Notes: generated by a model from the letters alone, not told the origin. 64,000 nt of DNA from Mycetocola zhujimingii (GCF_003065425.1 NZ_CP026949.1:1922001-1986000), one strand, 5' to 3'; shown: positions 18,749 to 28,128, counted from the first letter of the stretch. Numbers and translations: made by a program.

Positions 18749-21700
18749 TTAAGCCAGGTCGCGAAGCCGGTCGGTGACCGTGTTAGCGTCACCGGCGCGA
18801 CGCTCGTAGGTGACGGCAATGATGAGAAGCACAGCGCCGACAACGGCAAGGGTTATCCACCACGGCATTGACTCGATCCCCCGGCCGATCTGTACCAGGA
18901 AGACGACCACGTTCTCGATCGGAAGCACGACGATGCCGAGCACGAAGGGAGCCGCGAGCTTCAGACTCGAACCGATGAGGATGGCAACGAGCGCGACGAC
19001 GATCACGAAAATGGCGCGCCACGTTTGCGGGTCGGTGAAGGTGGCGGTGACGGATGCCGACAGCAGCGTCACGAGGCCTGGGGAAAGGAGCGCCCACGAA
19101 CCGCCCCAGCCTGCGGGCCAGCTGTTGACGGTGGCGTCGGTCCTTCGATCAGCATCCGGATGCTCACGAGCGGCCAGGATGATCGCGCCGGCGGCGAGCA
19201 GGAAAAGCCCGAGGGGCACCGAGAACCACTCCACCCGCAGATCACGGGGGCTCCAGGCGACAATCGAGGTGACAAAGGCGATCCCGAAGATGAACCAGAC
19301 CGGAGGCAGGCTCGACGCATGGGTGCGCACCCGCCACGCGATGACGAGAACGGTAATGAGGTAAGCGAGCATGAGCGACCACATCGCCCAGATCGTGAAC
19401 CAGTCGCGCTCGATCGCGGTCCACGTTGCGACGGCGACGTAAAGCGCCGCTGGCGCATACAGCCAACGTGTGTGAGTCAGCAGCGATTTATCCACGGCCG
19501 CCGACCGAAGGGCCCGCGCAGCAGCGGCAGCAGGCAAAGCACCCGCCAGTCCGATCCCGAAACACAGCAGGACGAGCGGTATCCCTCCGGTGATGATCGG
19601 GTCAGCGCCGAGTCCGAACCTCACGCCCTGGATCGCACCGGCCGCCCCGGCAGCCATCGCGACACACAGGGTCGGCGTGCGGAGGGTGTGTAACAACCGC
19701 GCACGGGTTGACGAGCCGCGCCCGAGCACAGCGCCGAGCGCAAGCAACACCCAGGACGCAGCGACAAGGCCGTACCCCCGCCACGGCGCCAGGGCGAGAT
19801 CGCCTGTGCCCGAAACCGCCAGGACGACCAGGACGGGTGCGACGGCCATGACCAGGCCCGTCGTGTAGAGAGGGCCGGCCCGGTGACCGCGCGCAGTGAG
19901 GATCATGCCGATCGTTGCGGCTGCGAGGCTCGGCGGAAGCAGGTACGGCTCGAGCACATCGATACCGGCGATGGCCCACAGGCACCAGAGTGCACCAGTG
20001 AACGCCGCCCCGGCTACCCACCAGCCGTAGCGACGGTCCGCCCAGACCGACGTGGCCGCTGCGCCGAATCCGAGGATCACGAGAACGATAAACGTGGTCG
20101 GCAATCCCGCCGCATCACGCACGAGCGCCAGTACAACCGCGATGACGGCGGTGAGTGCGGTGGACGCTTCGATCGCGATGCGCGCCGCCGTGGCATCCGG
20201 AGCCCCAATGCCACGCTTTTCGAGAACCGAGCCAATGAGACTCGTGCTCGGCAAGACGGTAGCCGCGATCGCGGCGATGACCGGCAGCGTCACGGGGGAC
20301 GCGCTACCGAGGAGCACCTGGGCGCCGAGGCACACCACCACTACCGCGAGCGACGGAACGAGCAGGCCGGCAGCGATCGCACGGAGCACCACGCTGAGAC
20401 CGGGACGACGCGAAACCAGGAGGGTGAGCGCGAGCAGGAAGATCAGGGAGGTGGAGAGCGCTGTCCAGCCGCTGCGCTCAAAGACGACCTGCAGGATCCC
20501 GATCAGGAACGGCACACTCGTCACAACGAGGATCGCGTGCCACGCCGCCGGCGTGACCCAGCGGATGAAGGTTGCGGCGATGGCGCCGATCGAGGCAACG
20601 GATGTGGTCAAACAGAGCAATGGGATGGTTTCGACGCCCTGTTCGGCGAGTGCAGTGGCGACGATGACCAGCGCATATGCGTAGCCTGCGCCGACATGGA
20701 GAAACCGCGCCCGGGTCGGCACTGTTCGACCGAGCACGGCGATGGTCACAACGACCGCGATGCCCGCGAGCACCGTCGCGCTGTCGTCGGTCCGCGAATA
20801 AACAATGGCAAGCAGCACAGCGAGATGGCTGCCGACGATGAGCGGCAGCCTCGTTGTCACCGCGGCATCCCTGATCCGTGGCACAGCAACGATCGCCAGG
20901 CTCACCGTCGCCGCCAGGCCCAGGGCGAGCGCGATGCGCGCCCACACCGGAAAGACACTCAGACAGGCGAAGGTGAGCCCGGCCAGGGCGAGAATCCAGA
21001 GGGCGAGGGTGCCGATGACCGACGCCAGTCGGACGGAGGCAGCTTCGGACAGCGTGTCATCAGCCCAGGCGGCACCACCGCGCCCCGTAATCGCCGAGAA
21101 CGCTCCAAGCCCCGCCGCCGCGGCCGCGAGGCCGACAACAACAGCGATGATGCTGCCCGGCGGCACGGTCAGTATCCTGGCGTCGGCGGGATCGACGAGC
21201 GAGCTGAGAACCGTGGACGTCCCGATTTGCATGGCGATCAGAACGGGCGACACCACGCTCACACCAGCAACGACGAGCGCACCGCCCAGAAACGACCGCC
21301 GCCCCAGGGAAGGCACCGTTCGCGTGAGCGCGTTCAGTACGAGCACCGCGGCGACCCCCGCTGCGGGCAACAGCGCCTGATCCCACTCGCCGACCCCGTG
21401 GCTGGCGAGCGCAAGAGCGAGCGGGAGGCTGATGGCGGCGCCCACACCGGCGGCCCCGGCCGTCGCACTCCAGAAGGTCCTGGCAAACTGCCGTGTCGTG
21501 AGGACAGCGAGCACGGCGACGACGGCCAGGACAGCAGATATCGTCAGCCAGTACGCTGTGGTCGAGCGGGACCCGACGAACCACACCTGAGTGAGCACGA
21601 TCGCTACCGCGAGGACCTGAAGTATCGCGAGCGCCGTGCGCTCCGGCTGTACCCGCTCGCCAAATGATCGCTCCAGCCGCGGCATCAGCCCCATCAGGGC

Positions 21701-22504
21701 GAGAGCTGCAAACGCCACTCCGAGGTGTCCAATCGTCGCCGACAGCGAGGTTCCACCACCCGCGTATCCCAGCATCGCGGGAACCAGTGCGACACCCAGG
21801 AGAGAGATCCAGAGCCAGCTGCGGATGCGCGCGCGAACCGACGCGACGACCATGACGGTGCCGCCGATCAGGGTCCCGGTGGCGGCGAACACCCACGGGC
21901 TGGCTCCGCCCGGCGCGAGTTCGGAGAAGGCGGAGATATCGAGGGCGAGGAAGAGCATCCCGAGGCCGCCGACGGCTTCGGCCGAGAACTGCAGCTTGCG
22001 GCGCGCAAGCAGCCAGGCTCCGCCGAGGAAGAGAATCGTGACCAGGCCGACGATGACGCTCCGGAGGGCGCGATCGGTGAGGTCGGGGTTGACGAAGGTG
22101 AAGACAAAAGCGGAGACGGCGAACAGTCCGGCACCGGCCACCGCGAGCACCGACTGCACCGTGGCGCTCGAGCGCGGTTCGGGGGGAACGACCGCTTCGG
22201 TGCTCGGCTGACGCGGTACTGACACGCGCGGGGGCGCCTGCACCCCCGGTTCTGTCGCTGTCCTGTCGGCAGGGGCGGGGCGAAGCACGCGTTCGAGCAC
22301 TTCCTGGCGCGCCATGAGCGCCTCGGCGGCCGCCTTCGAGGCGGTCCACAGCTCGGCTGCCATGTCGTCTGACAGTTCAGCTCCGCAGTTGCGGCACCGT
22401 CGATCCACCAGCGCATCGACCTCGCAGACCGGGCACGACGTGCCGTCGAGGAGATGGTTGACAGCGACAGTGCTCCACGGGCGCAGGGTGCGCAGCGTGG
22501 TCAC
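18749..22504 (-). CDS. Very large SCO7613-type membrane protein with N-terminal zinc ribbon
   Basis: 1251-aa protein. Residues about 24-40 hold a CPVC ... CRNC zinc-ribbon, followed by a helical and Pro-rich cytoplasmic linker to about residue 110. The remaining 1,100 or so residues consist almost wholly of hydrophobic helices (around 35 to 40) with short Arg-containing turns. This matches the actinobacterial family named for the SCO7613 C-terminal domain, whose role is unknown. The GTG start overlaps the TGA of the XRE regulator (GTGA), so it is translationally coupled to that gene. It has no catalytic motif I can see. Confidence 0.85.
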   Translation of the reverse strand: MTTLRTLRPWSTVAVNHLLDGTSCPVCEVDALVDRRCRNCGAELSDDMAAELWTASKAAAEALMARQEVLERVLRPAPADRTATEPGVQAPPRVSVPRQPSTEAVVPPEPRSSATVQSVLAVAGAGLFAVSAFVFTFVNPDLTDRALRSVIVGLVTILFLGGAWLLARRKLQFSAEAVGGLGMLFLALDISAFSELAPGGASPWVFAATGTLIGGTVMVVASVRARIRSWLWISLLGVALVPAMLGYAGGGTSLSATIGHLGVAFAALALMGLMPRLERSFGERVQPERTALAILQVLAVAIVLTQVWFVGSRSTTAYWLTISAVLAVVAVLAVLTTRQFARTFWSATAGAAGVGAAISLPLALALASHGVGEWDQALLPAAGVAAVLVLNALTRTVPSLGRRSFLGGALVVAGVSVVSPVLIAMQIGTSTVLSSLVDPADARILTVPPGSIIAVVVGLAAAAAGLGAFSAITGRGGAAWADDTLSEAASVRLASVIGTLALWILALAGLTFACLSVFPVWARIALALGLAATVSLAIVAVPRIRDAAVTTRLPLIVGSHLAVLLAIVYSRTDDSATVLAGIAVVVTIAVLGRTVPTRARFLHVGAGYAYALVIVATALAEQGVETIPLLCLTTSVASIGAIAATFIRWVTPAAWHAILVVTSVPFLIGILQVVFERSGWTALSTSLIFLLALTLLVSRRPGLSVVLRAIAAGLLVPSLAVVVVCLGAQVLLGSASPVTLPVIAAIAATVLPSTSLIGSVLEKRGIGAPDATAARIAIEASTALTAVIAVVLALVRDAAGLPTTFIVLVILGFGAAATSVWADRRYGWWVAGAAFTGALWCLWAIAGIDVLEPYLLPPSLAAATIGMILTARGHRAGPLYTTGLVMAVAPVLVVLAVSGTGDLALAPWRGYGLVAASWVLLALGAVLGRGSSTRARLLHTLRTPTLCVAMAAGAAGAIQGVRFGLGADPIITGGIPLVLLCFGIGLAGALPAAAAARALRSAAVDKSLLTHTRWLYAPAALYVAVATWTAIERDWFTIWAMWSLMLAYLITVLVIAWRVRTHASSLPPVWFIFGIAFVTSIVAWSPRDLRVEWFSVPLGLFLLAAGAIILAAREHPDADRRTDATVNSWPAGWGGSWALLSPGLVTLLSASVTATFTDPQTWRAIFVIVVALVAILIGSSLKLAAPFVLGIVVLPIENVVVFLVQIGRGIESMPWWITLAVVGAVLLIIAVTYERRAGDANTVTDRLRDLA

Positions 22505-22761
22505 GCGTCCGCACCTTCCGTGCTGGCGCCGGTACCGGCATCCGCACCGCCCTCTTCATCAGGAACCCACACGAAGATGTCGCCCGGCTGGCATTCGAGC
22601 ACGCGACAAATGGCGTCGAGAGTCGAGAAACGCACGGCCTTCGCGCGTCCGTTCTTCAAAACCGACACATTGGCCGGGGTGATGTCGATGGCGGCGGCGA
22701 AGTCGGCGACCGACATTTTCTTTTTCGCCAGCTCCACGTCGAGGTTGATCACGATGGGCAT
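22501..22761 (-). CDS. XRE-family (YozG-like) transcriptional regulator
   Basis: 86-aa protein: a compact Cro/C1 helix-turn-helix (MSVADFAAAIDITPANVSVLKNGRAKAVRF) followed by STLDAICRVLECQPGDIF. This is the standard YozG-like small regulator layout, here with a C-terminal acidic/Gly tail. YozG-like genes typically sit directly downstream of DUF2975 membrane proteins, as here, where TGATG joins the two. It probably represses its own operon; a near-perfect palindrome overlaps the operon promoter. The ATG at 22761 is fixed by the overlap and by the family start. Confidence 0.93.
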   Translation of the reverse strand: MPIVINLDVELAKKKMSVADFAAAIDITPANVSVLKNGRAKAVRFSTLDAICRVLECQPGDIFVWVPDEEGGADAGTGASTEGADA

Positions 22762-23237
22762 CAGACGACTTCCGCCAGGTCTTGCTCGAGCTGGGATGCC
22801 TTGCGCAGAAGCCCGCGCAGGACGACGATCAGCAAGCCAAATCCGGAACCGAGGACGATTCCGAGCGCACACAGGATGGTGACGGACGGCGAGGCGACAC
22901 CGGCCAACGCGAGGGTGATGAACGATCCGGCGATGAGGAGGGTCGCAACGGCAACGGCGACCAGGATGATGTCGACCCACCTGAACGCATCGATGCTGAA
23001 GATGCTCGAGCCCCGGACCAGAGACACGAGTCGCCACACACAGAGGAGCGCGACCTGCACACAGACGAGGAACGCCACTGTGATGAGGATGCCCGGCCCT
23101 TCGAGGTAACGCAGTTCGGGCGACCTCTCCGCCATCTGGTCTGCAACGGCGGGAACCACAAACACCTGGCACACCAGCAACAGCGCGATCATCACGACGA
23201 TGAGCGCTTTCAGGGCGACGATCGCTGTCCGGTCCAA
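22761..23237 (-). CDS. DUF2975 domain-containing membrane protein
   Basis: 158-aa protein with four predicted helices and the family pattern LLCVWRLVSLVRGSSIFSIDAFRWVDII in the middle. DUF2975 proteins of unknown function are nearly always paired with a YozG-like HTH, and that gene follows here with a TGATG overlap. The start is TTG at 23237, supported by TAGGAG seven bases upstream; no ATG is available before the first helix. It heads the three-gene operon with the XRE regulator and the giant membrane protein. Confidence 0.9.
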   Translation of the reverse strand: MDRTAIVALKALIVVMIALLLVCQVFVVPAVADQMAERSPELRYLEGPGILITVAFLVCVQVALLCVWRLVSLVRGSSIFSIDAFRWVDIILVAVAVATLLIAGSFITLALAGVASPSVTILCALGIVLGSGFGLLIVVLRGLLRKASQLEQDLAEVV

Positions 23238-23247
23238 GGTGACTCCT

Positions 23248-23285
23248 ATCGATTATCGATTTCTATCTATCGAAAAACAATATAG
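23248..23285 (-). promoter_or_regulatory. Candidate promoter/operator of the DUF2975-XRE operon
   Basis: ATCGATTATCGAT (23248-23260) is an odd-centred palindrome, with a further ATCGA half-site at about 23268-23273. Upstream on the minus strand, TATATT at about 23278-23284 could be a -10 box. The palindrome would then lie just downstream of the start point, between promoter and ribosome site, a good place for a repressor such as the XRE protein encoded in the operon. Assigned by eye. Confidence 0.45.
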
Positions 23286-23491
23286 TCACACTTCGACGGA
23301 AACGGCTAGACATTCTTACTTTCCGCTTCGGTTGCGCGAGTCGGGACTCATCCAACAGGAAGTGGAATGCATGGCCGCCGCAACTGGTTAGGACCAAGGA
23401 GCGTGATGGCTGTTGCACGGCTCCTCCGAGTACGCTGCACCCCAGGCGGACCACCACACGACACCGACTGATCGACATCAAGGAGAGCGAC

Positions 23492-24199
23492 ATGAAAGAA
23501 ATCGGAATCATCGGCAGCGGAGCGATCGGATCCGCCATCGCTCGTCTCGCCGTCAAGGCCGACTTCACGGTCGTGATTGCGAACTCGCGCGGGCCAGAGT
23601 CGCTGACAGATCTTATCGACGAACTCGGACCCAATGCCCGGGCCGGCACGGTTCAGGATGCTGCGACCTTCGGAGACCTCGTCGTCCTGGCCGTTCCCCT
23701 GAGTTCATACTCCAACCTGCCGGTGGACAGCCTCGCTGGCAGAACGATTCTCTCGACCGGGAACTACTATCCGTACCGAGACGGGCGTATTGCACAGCTG
23801 GACGCCCTTGAGACCACGACGGCGGAGTACGAGCAGTCACTCCTCCCCCACACGCACATCGTCAAGGCGTTCAACAACATCGTTGCCCATCACATCCCAC
23901 TTCTCGCTCACTCGGAGCCACGCACAGCTCTCCCGGTCGCCGGCGACGATGTCGCGGCGAAGAAGGACGTCTCGAGCGTCGTACATGCGGTGGGCTTCGA
24001 CACCGTCGACGCCGGGACCCTGGCCGAGTCCTGGCGATTCGAGCCCGAGTCGGGCGCGTATACGGAGATCTACGCCGCGAACCAGGAGGGCTTCAGCAAG
24101 GACTTCCTCGCTGACCGCGGAGCTCCCGTCACCGCAGACCGCCTGCGTGAGCTGCTCGCCGCATCACATCGACCCGACGTCGCGGCCCGGCAGTTCTGA
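23492..24199 (+). CDS. NAD(P)-binding oxidoreductase, F420H2:NADP-reductase-like
   Basis: 235-aa Rossmann protein starting IGIIGSGAIGSAIARLAVKAD, with the NADP-type second strand VVIANSRGPESL. It then follows the NPD fold seen in F420-dependent NADP reductase and ProC-like proteins (VVLAVPLSSY, VKAFNNIVAHHIPLL). It may reduce a small substrate or cofactor F420; the sequence does not decide this. The ATG has AAGGAGAGCGAC upstream. The neighbouring PPOX-type gene belongs to a family that often uses F420. Confidence 0.82.
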   Translation: MKEIGIIGSGAIGSAIARLAVKADFTVVIANSRGPESLTDLIDELGPNARAGTVQDAATFGDLVVLAVPLSSYSNLPVDSLAGRTILSTGNYYPYRDGRIAQLDALETTTAEYEQSLLPHTHIVKAFNNIVAHHIPLLAHSEPRTALPVAGDDVAAKKDVSSVVHAVGFDTVDAGTLAESWRFEPESGAYTEIYAANQEGFSKDFLADRGAPVTADRLRELLAASHRPDVAARQF

Positions 24200-24244
24200 C
24201 CGACGGGCGCCGGGGCTCTCAAAAGCACCGGTGAGGCGGGCGCG

Positions 24245-24724
24245 TCACTGAGCGTCGAGCCGCGCAGCAACCTCGGGTGGGAAGCCGCCGGTGGCAATCG
24301 GACCCCACCGGGTGGGCGTGATCCGGATCAACGACTTGTCCTGGACGGCCATGGCCTGGCGGTACTCATCCCAGTCCGGATGCTCCCCCGCGATGCACCG
24401 GAAGTAGTCCACCAGCCCGTCAGCCGCCTCAGGCATGTTCAGAACCTCGGCATCGCCGTCGATCTGCACCCACGGGCCGTCCCAGTCGTCTGAAAAGACC
24501 ACGACCGAGGTGTGCGGATCGCGGGCGGCATTGCGGGCCTTGCTCCGCGCCGGGTAGGTGGAGATCACGATGCGGCCTTCGGCGTCGACTCCCCCGGTCA
24601 CGGGAGACATCTGGGGCCGGCCGTCCGCACGCGTCGTTGCGAGAAGCATCCGGTGACGGGGGCGGATGAAATCGAGGACTTCGTCGCGGTCGACGGTGGT
24701 TGAGGTTGCGATCGTTCGAGCCAT
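24245..24724 (-). CDS. PPOX-class (pyridoxamine-oxidase-fold) F420/FMN-dependent oxidoreductase
   Basis: 159-aa split-barrel protein. The core RHRMLLATTRADGRPQMSPVTG, VISTYPARSKARNAARDPHTSVVVFS and DGPWVQIDGDAEVL is typical of the F420/FMN-binding PPOX class. These enzymes reduce enones, biliverdin or other small molecules, or merely bind flavin; the substrate is unknown. It lies 7 nt downstream of the MmyB-type regulator on the same strand, likely one transcript. The first 20 codons are duplicated at 28051-28113. Confidence 0.88.
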   Translation of the reverse strand: MARTIATSTTVDRDEVLDFIRPRHRMLLATTRADGRPQMSPVTGGVDAEGRIVISTYPARSKARNAARDPHTSVVVFSDDWDGPWVQIDGDAEVLNMPEAADGLVDYFRCIAGEHPDWDEYRQAMAVQDKSLIRITPTRWGPIATGGFPPEVAARLDAQ

Positions 24725-24731
24725 GCCCCGA

Positions 24732-25610
24732 CTATATCGCCGCCGGCATGGTCGGGACCGGCATCACTGTGGTCCCGAGGAGCTGAAGGCCCTCGAAGTC
24801 GTGCGACCCGGGTTCCGCTGTCAGAACAGTGAGTTGCGCGGGCAGATCTCCGACAAGATCCAGGCCGTTGTAGTGCAAGGTCAGTTCGCCGACGACGGGG
24901 TGGTTGATCCTTTTCAGTCCCGTCGCGTGTTGCCATACGTCGTGGCGACTCCAGAGTTGCCGGAATTGGTCGCTACGGGTCGAAAGCTCACCGACGAGGT
25001 CGTGGAGTTCCTTGCTGTGGGGGTCGCGGCCAGCTTCGGTGCGCAGCTGCGCGACATTGGTCCCGGCCACGGCTTCCCAGTCGGGGTAAAAGCGTCGGGC
25101 AACCGGCTCGAGGAAGATGAATCTGGCAAAGTTCGGCGGCGATGTGGTCGAAGTCGAGATCATTTCGTTCATCAGCGCTCCGCCGAGCGGGTTCCACGCC
25201 AGCAGATCTGTCCGACCGTTCCCGACCAGCGCGGCAGCAGATTGCATTGAGTCGAGGAACCACTGGATGCTCGGCGATGGCCGCCAGTATCTCGCGGCCT
25301 TCGCCTTTGCGCGTGGGGCCGCGGCCCCTCTATCCGTCTGACGCGCGAGCCGGTACAGGTGCTCCCGCTCAGCGGCATCCATCAGCAGCGCCTGTGCCAG
25401 ACCGTCAAGTACCGCGTCAGACGCGCCACCAATAGCGCCGCGTTCCAGGCGCGCGTAGTACTCCACACTGACACCCGCCAGCGCGGCGGCCTCGCCCCGA
25501 CGCAGACCCGGTACCCGCCGGTCGCTGCCACGCGGAAGTCCGACCTGCTCGGGCTCGACCCGGGCCCTCCGCGTCATCAGGAAGTCGCGAACCTCCGCTT
25601 GGTGATCCAT
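24732..25610 (-). CDS. XRE/MmyB-family transcriptional regulator
   Basis: 292-aa regulator. The N-terminal HTH reads PGLRRGEAAALAGVSVEYYARLERG, and the C-terminal MmyB-like ligand-binding domain runs from about residue 110 (WFLDSMQSAAALVGNGRTDLLAWNPLGGAL) to the end. Actinobacterial relatives usually regulate an adjacent oxidoreductase gene and can bind fatty-acid-like ligands. Here the adjacent downstream PPOX gene is the likely target. ATG start at 25610. Confidence 0.92.
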   Translation of the reverse strand: MDHQAEVRDFLMTRRARVEPEQVGLPRGSDRRVPGLRRGEAAALAGVSVEYYARLERGAIGGASDAVLDGLAQALLMDAAEREHLYRLARQTDRGAAAPRAKAKAARYWRPSPSIQWFLDSMQSAAALVGNGRTDLLAWNPLGGALMNEMISTSTTSPPNFARFIFLEPVARRFYPDWEAVAGTNVAQLRTEAGRDPHSKELHDLVGELSTRSDQFRQLWSRHDVWQHATGLKRINHPVVGELTLHYNGLDLVGDLPAQLTVLTAEPGSHDFEGLQLLGTTVMPVPTMPAAI

Positions 25611-25711
25611 TACTGAAGTTTAGGTCGACACGGATCGCGGGTGGGATGCCCTGTCGGGGCACGTTAAGACGGGGACTCCCGCGCGCACGAATCACACGGT
25701 TTCCTGAGGTC

Positions 25712-25858
25712 ATGCCAGTTCGATTCCTTGCCGCACCTGTGGCCGTCCTGCTGCTTGCGACCGTTACAGCGTTTGCCAGCACCGCGACCGCGCTGTTCAG
25801 CGACCGCGTGGGCACCGCTCAGGTCCCTGATCTGGCCCAGCCGCCTGCAGATGAGTGA
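25712..25858 (+). CDS. Possible 48-aa exported peptide
   Basis: ORF of 48 codons starting MPVRFLAAPVAVLLLATVTA, with a clear hydrophobic stretch and a signal-peptidase-like ASTATALFS site, followed by a short polar tail. It ends 33 nt before the MFS start. The ribosome site is weak (CTGAGGT). It may be a real small secreted peptide or a chance ORF; not recognised. Confidence 0.3.
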   Translation: MPVRFLAAPVAVLLLATVTAFASTATALFSDRVGTAQVPDLAQPPADE

Positions 25859-25891
25859 TCACCGGACGGACGCGCCGGGATGGAGAAACCG

Positions 25892-27133
25892 ATGGATAAC
25901 ACCGCCCCCTCAACAAGTCGCGGGCACTACCTGCTCCGTCTCCGGTCCGCCCCGGTATGGATCGCGACGATTCTCGCAACCTTGACCGTGTTTGGTCCGT
26001 TGTCGATGGATCTCTACCTCCCGGTTCTCCCGAGCCTTGCGGACGACCTCAGCACCACGGTTTCCGCCGCGCAACTGACCATGACGACCTGCTTGTTTGG
26101 CCTCGCTTTTGGGCAAATCATCGCGGGTCCGCTTTCCGACCGGTATGGCCGTCGACGCCCCCTCGTTGCGGGCCTGATCATCTACACGATCGCGTCTCTG
26201 TTGTGCGCACTCAGCCCGTCCATTGCTGCGCTGGTCGCTTTTCGACTCGTGCAGGGACTCGCCGGAGGCGTCGGCCTCGTGATCGCGCAAGCCGTCGGCA
26301 AGGACATTTATCACGGACACAAACTGACGCGCTACTACAGTCGCATCATCGTCCTTTCCGGCCTTGCAGCAATCGTCGCTCCCGTGATCGGTGGGCTGAT
26401 CGCCTCGATCATCGACTGGCGCGGTTTCTTCGTCATTCTGACGGTCGTGGGGGTACTCGTCACGGCAGCGGTCACAGCAGGATTCGGCGAGACCCTTCCC
26501 AGGGACGCACGGCTCGCTGGCGGGATGCGTCAAATGGCTGGCCACGTCGGTGTGCTGCTGCGGGACCGACTGTTCGTTGGTGCGACCATCTCCAGCTCGC
26601 TCACCTCGGCTGCCTACTTCGCCTATCTCGCTGGCTCCCCGTTCGTGCTCGAGAACATCTACGGGATGTCGCCCGCGCAATTCGCCCTCGTGTTTGGGGC
26701 AAATGCGGCCGGATTTGCCACATTCGGTTTCCTCGCCGGACGCGCGGCCGAGCGCTGGAGCGAACGCCGCGTCTTCGTGAGCGGACTTGTGCTGATGATT
26801 CTCGGTGGCGCGATCCTCACAGCCAACGTTCTGACTGGACTGCCACTTCCGCTCACGCTTGTTGCGCTCTTCCTTATCGCCGCCGGGGCGGCCACGGTTT
26901 CACCCCCCGCGACGACTCTGGCACTCGTCGACTACCCCCAGTACGCAGGCACCGCCGCGGCTATCCTCGGACTCGCGAGATTCGCCGCGGGAGGCATTGC
27001 AGCGCCGTTCGTTGGCCTGGCCGGCCCCCAAAGCATGGTGCCCATGGCGCTGGTCGTTCTGGGAACCGCCATAACCGCCACGGTCGTGTACCTGAGGCTC
27101 GTCCACCCGGCGCCCGTGAGAACGGAACCATGA
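25892..27133 (+). CDS. Bcr/CflA-family multidrug efflux MFS transporter
   Basis: 413-aa, 12-helix transporter of the DHA1 Bcr/CflA group. The first helix TVFGPLSMDLYLPVLPSLADDL, followed by QLTMTTCLFGLAFGQIIAGPLSDRYGRR (motif A) and RLVQGLAGGVGLVIAQAVGKD, is diagnostic. Proton-driven export of drugs is the family role. The ATG at 25892 has GGAGAAACCG before it; the earlier in-frame ATG at 25880 lacks a ribosome site. It lies between two regulators' territories, with no evident dedicated repressor. Confidence 0.92.
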   Translation: MDNTAPSTSRGHYLLRLRSAPVWIATILATLTVFGPLSMDLYLPVLPSLADDLSTTVSAAQLTMTTCLFGLAFGQIIAGPLSDRYGRRRPLVAGLIIYTIASLLCALSPSIAALVAFRLVQGLAGGVGLVIAQAVGKDIYHGHKLTRYYSRIIVLSGLAAIVAPVIGGLIASIIDWRGFFVILTVVGVLVTAAVTAGFGETLPRDARLAGGMRQMAGHVGVLLRDRLFVGATISSSLTSAAYFAYLAGSPFVLENIYGMSPAQFALVFGANAAGFATFGFLAGRAAERWSERRVFVSGLVLMILGGAILTANVLTGLPLPLTLVALFLIAAGAATVSPPATTLALVDYPQYAGTAAAILGLARFAAGGIAAPFVGLAGPQSMVPMALVVLGTAITATVVYLRLVHPAPVRTEP

Positions 27134-27242
27134 TCAGGGGCTCGCGCACGAAATCTGTTGCCTGACGGGCAACCCGGGCGCGGTGTGCCGCATCGGCCAC
27201 CTCCACTACGGCGCCTCGCTTGCCGTCGTTCTCTTTGCAGCG

Positions 27243-28016
27243 TTAGCGAGGCGCCGGGGCGGCCGCCTCGATTTGTGCCAGCGCGTTGAGCGTGCGGGGA
27301 TAGCCGATGTACGCGACCAAGGCGGTGAGTACGCCAACCAAGTCGGTGCGACTGTTACCAACGTTGAAGTTGGCCGTCACGTGGCTCTTCACCTGGCTGT
27401 CGGCGCCGCCCAGCGCCGCGAGCAGAGCGAACGTGATGAGTTCACGCTGTTTCAGGTCGAAACCGGTGCGGGTGTAGTAATCACCGAAGCAGTTCCCCGA
27501 GAGGAATTGCTGGAAGTGGAGACTGTCGGGTGATGAACGGGCGTAAAGTCCGTCGATGGCCTCTGGCCCGAAGATCTCCTTCTGCAGTGCCAGCCCGGCG
27601 GCCATCCGTGTATCGGGAGTCGTCGTCGCCTGACCGTCCACGGGAAGCGGGATGCCGCGCTCGGTGAAAATCTCGTTAGTGGCAACAATGGCGTCGAGGG
27701 CGCGCGCAATGCCGACGTACGCGACGGATTGATAAGTCAGCTCCTTCACCTGGATCGCTGTGACACCAACGTCGAGCGCTGCGCCAAGAAGGAGCCGGAA
27801 CTCGCGCACAGCGCCAACGGCGATCGCTGCCGCGAGTTGATAGATAAGTCGGTCCCTGCGGTCCAGATCGACGTGTCGGAGGGTCTCGCCGAAAGCAAAA
27901 TCCTGGTAGAGCGCAAAGAACTCAGGATCGGTCTCCGAAAGCGGCGGTCCCGAGGATACTCGTGCAGTGGGATGGACGATCTCACGTTCTCGCCGGGCTT
28001 CGTCGCGGATGGTCAT
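27243..28016 (-). CDS. Carboxymuconolactone-decarboxylase-family protein, two CMD domains
   Basis: 257-aa AhpD-like all-helical protein with two tandem CMD repeats: residues about 40-125 (EFFALYQDFAFGETL ... VKELTYQSVAYVGI) and 145-250 (ELITFALLAALGGADSQVKSHVTANFNVGN). The usual CxxC peroxidase motif of AhpD is absent. Some relatives take part in aromatic catabolism or thiol redox; no function can be assigned. ATG start at 28016. A short duplicated piece of the PPOX gene abuts its upstream side. Confidence 0.85.
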   Translation of the reverse strand: MTIRDEARREREIVHPTARVSSGPPLSETDPEFFALYQDFAFGETLRHVDLDRRDRLIYQLAAAIAVGAVREFRLLLGAALDVGVTAIQVKELTYQSVAYVGIARALDAIVATNEIFTERGIPLPVDGQATTTPDTRMAAGLALQKEIFGPEAIDGLYARSSPDSLHFQQFLSGNCFGDYYTRTGFDLKQRELITFALLAALGGADSQVKSHVTANFNVGNSRTDLVGVLTALVAYIGYPRTLNALAQIEAAAPAPR

Positions 28017-28050
28017 CGTGTTCCTTTGCGCTGTTGCGTCGACAGCGAAG

Positions 28051-28128
28051 TCAGATGAAGTCGAGGACTTCGTCGCGGTCGACGGTGGTTGAGGTAGCGA
28101 TTGTTCGAGCCATGCCCCGACTCTATCC
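28051..28128 (-). pseudogene. Duplicated 5' fragment of the PPOX gene
   Basis: About 75 bp here match 24664-24740 with about four mismatches, covering the start codon, the first 20 codons (MARTIATSTTVDRDEVLDFI) and some 15 bp upstream. The reading frame meets TGA immediately after the homology. It is a dead fragment placed 35 nt upstream of the CMD-family gene and may now supply promoter or leader sequence to it. Confidence 0.75.

Noticed and set aside
19883-21667. 594-codon plus-strand frame inside the giant membrane gene
   Set aside because: Extremely Arg/Asp/Gly/His-rich and antisense to a hydrophobic coding region, which creates such frames by codon complementarity.
27158-27174. Terminator after the Bcr/CflA transporter
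   Set aside because: The GTTGCC/GGCAAC stem is only 6 bp with no T-run.
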